This document shows, piece after piece, positions 62,881 to 64,000 of a DNA stretch of 64,000 nucleotides. The translations under genes and the position numbers were made by a program. How positions within the stretch are numbered: position 1 is the stretch's first letter; every line of letters begins with the position of its first letter. The stretch covers positions 2,232,001 to 2,296,000 of the forward strand of contig NZ_AP028878.1 in NCBI RefSeq assembly GCF_036511935.1, written 5' to 3'. The stretch is from Marinobacter nanhaiticus D15-8W (GTDB lineage: Bacteria > Pseudomonadota > Gammaproteobacteria > Pseudomonadales > Oleiphilaceae). The notes beneath the pieces are model-generated. The model made no database searches and was not told the DNA's origin. It saw only the letters and a list, made by a program, of their open reading frames with translations.

Positions 62881-63125
62881 CCTTCCTTTCTGTTCTTTTC
62901 CTTCCCTAGCCCTTCTTTGCTGTTCATGCCGTTTTCTCCCTCGCTATCGACACTCATGTGCTGAAGTGCTGATAGAAAATCCCCGGCCGAGCTCTATCAA
63001 TGCCTCCTCAAGCCTGTTTTCCGATGACGTGAACTGGCTCGCAAAACCGCTCCAGACGCCCTTCTGGCCACCCCTGGATTTGAGGCACAGTTATCTTTCA
63101 GCGTGATATCAATCCGGTATCTTAG

Positions 63126-63142
63126 CGTTACACGATGTAACG
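63126..63142. promoter_or_regulatory. Palindrome CGTTACA-CGA-TGTAACG upstream of the C39 peptidase gene
   Basis: A perfect 7-3-7 inverted repeat about 130 bp before the start. Its size is that of a dimeric repressor operator. Confidence 0.45.
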
Positions 63143-63269
63143 GTAGCTGCGCCAAAACAAAGACAAGCGGCTGCTGGATAACAACAACGACAGTTCAGCA
63201 GATTCAAAGAATACCAAAGACTGAATTCCGGAAATTGAATTCCAATTATAAGAAGGACGCGTAGTTGCC

Positions 63270-64000
63270 ATGATTCTCGTGCTGGCGGGATCCCTCATGA
63301 CGTTTGCGATGGTGCAGGAGGCGACAGTCGTTGAGCCACGCGAACCCGGCGTTATCGTCATCGAGCAGGATTTCGATGACAGCCCGCAGGAGCTGCGCTG
63401 GGACATCGATGTCCACCCGCTGGTGGAACAGCGTTATCGCAACATCGTTCGCCAGGCTTACGACTACAGCTGTGGCTCCGCCGCACTAACCACGGTCCTG
63501 AAGTATTACCTGGGGCGAAACCTCAATGAGCGCCAGGTGATGGAAGGGTTGCTGCATTACGGCGAGAGCGAACGCATTGTCCAGCGCCGGGCCTTCTCAA
63601 TGTTGGACATGAAGCGCCTGGTGACGGCGTTGGGTTACCCATCAGGTGGCTTCCGCGCCACGGTGGCCGATCTCAAGGAACTGGATCACCCCGCTATCGT
63701 CCCCATTCAGCATGCCGGCTTTAAGCATTTTGTGGTGTTGCGTGCGATCCGTGATGGTCGTGCGTTCCTAGCAGATCCCTCCGTCGGCAATATCTCCTTC
63801 ACGTTGGCCCAGTTCGAAGAGAAGTGGGATGACAATGTCCTTTTCATCGTATTCCCGGGGAGTGAAAAGCCCCTGGATGCGCTTGAACTCAAGGAAGAGG
63901 ACATGCGTTTCGTGGACGACCAGACAATGACGCTGTTCGCGCTGGACACCATCCCAGAGTTCCATGAGGCGACCAGTCGCCGGATCAATAATCTGCTTGA
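63270..64000 (+). CDS. C39-family peptidase-like protein (3' truncated by window end)
   Basis: An open frame of at least 243 codons runs off the window. It starts MILVLAGSLMTFAMVQEA, a short hydrophobic export-like segment. A papain-like C39 fold follows: catalytic Cys in YDYSCGSAALTTVLKYYLG, His in AGFKHFVVLRAI and Asp in AFLADPSVGN. Such proteins process double-glycine leaders or accompany secretion systems; FapD of the Pseudomonas amyloid operon is one relative type, but no fap neighbour is visible. ATG 63270 is used because a stop codon lies 21 bp upstream in frame; AAGGA lies 12 nt away. Confidence 0.82.
   Translation, partial: MILVLAGSLMTFAMVQEATVVEPREPGVIVIEQDFDDSPQELRWDIDVHPLVEQRYRNIVRQAYDYSCGSAALTTVLKYYLGRNLNERQVMEGLLHYGESERIVQRRAFSMLDMKRLVTALGYPSGGFRATVADLKELDHPAIVPIQHAGFKHFVVLRAIRDGRAFLADPSVGNISFTLAQFEEKWDDNVLFIVFPGSEKPLDALELKEEDMRFVDDQTMTLFALDTIPEFHEATSRRINNLL

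Overview
This window looks like chromosomal DNA of a free-living, GC-rich gammaproteobacterium close to Marinobacter or Pseudomonas. The order glcB / folD / tRNA(Pro-Arg-His-Leu) / tig / clpP / clpX / lon / hupB / ppiD is typical of that group. All four tRNA genes encode their CCA end, and central sugar metabolism is organised around HexR and the Entner-Doudoroff pathway. No rRNA, integrase, transposase, CRISPR array or prophage gene was seen. The genus assignment is inferred from gene order and protein motifs only.

Layout. Positions 1-13200 hold housekeeping genes: the 3' part of malate synthase G, folD, four tRNA genes, trigger factor, the ClpP/ClpX/Lon proteases, HU and PpiD. Positions 13200-18200 hold a lipoprotein pullulanase and a maltoporin. 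Positions 18200-28250 hold a compact glucose-catabolic cluster: hexR divergent from zwf-pgl-eda, and gapA-pyk divergent from edd-glk. Positions 28300-31700 hold a LOG-family hydrolase, an orphan amino-acid/urea-type binding protein and an unusual M24-family protein. Positions 31700-44570 hold a glycerol locus: glpD, glpR, glpK, an AcoR-like sigma-54 activator and an ABC importer resembling GlpSTPQUV. Positions 44600-58220 hold an aldo/keto reductase, a lipoprotein alpha-amylase, malEFG, an alpha-glucosidase-malK operon and malT. Positions 58480-62880 hold aceE-aceF, and a C39-peptidase gene runs off the right end.

How the genes work together. The window encodes nearly a whole route from external alpha-glucans to acetyl-CoA. 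Pullulanase and amylase act at the cell surface, LamB and MalEFGK import oligosaccharides, and AglA releases glucose. Glk, Zwf, Pgl, Edd and Eda convert glucose to pyruvate and glyceraldehyde-3-phosphate. GapA and Pyk process the triose, and AceEF makes acetyl-CoA. Glycerol enters the same triose pool through the ABC importer, GlpK and GlpD.

The most interesting signals are these. (1) The glycerol importer promoter combines a sigma-54 core, an upstream palindromic enhancer and GlpR-like operators. (2) The importer's two ATPases are complementary degenerates, which predicts one competent and one dead ATP site. (3) Two copies of a nested-palindrome, MITE-like repeat are present. (4) MalT-like boxes, HexR-like operators and Hfq/Crc-type CA motifs recur at carbohydrate promoters or start codons. 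(5) An M24-family protein has lost most metal ligands. Most of the window is well-known biology; items 1-3 best deserve follow-up.
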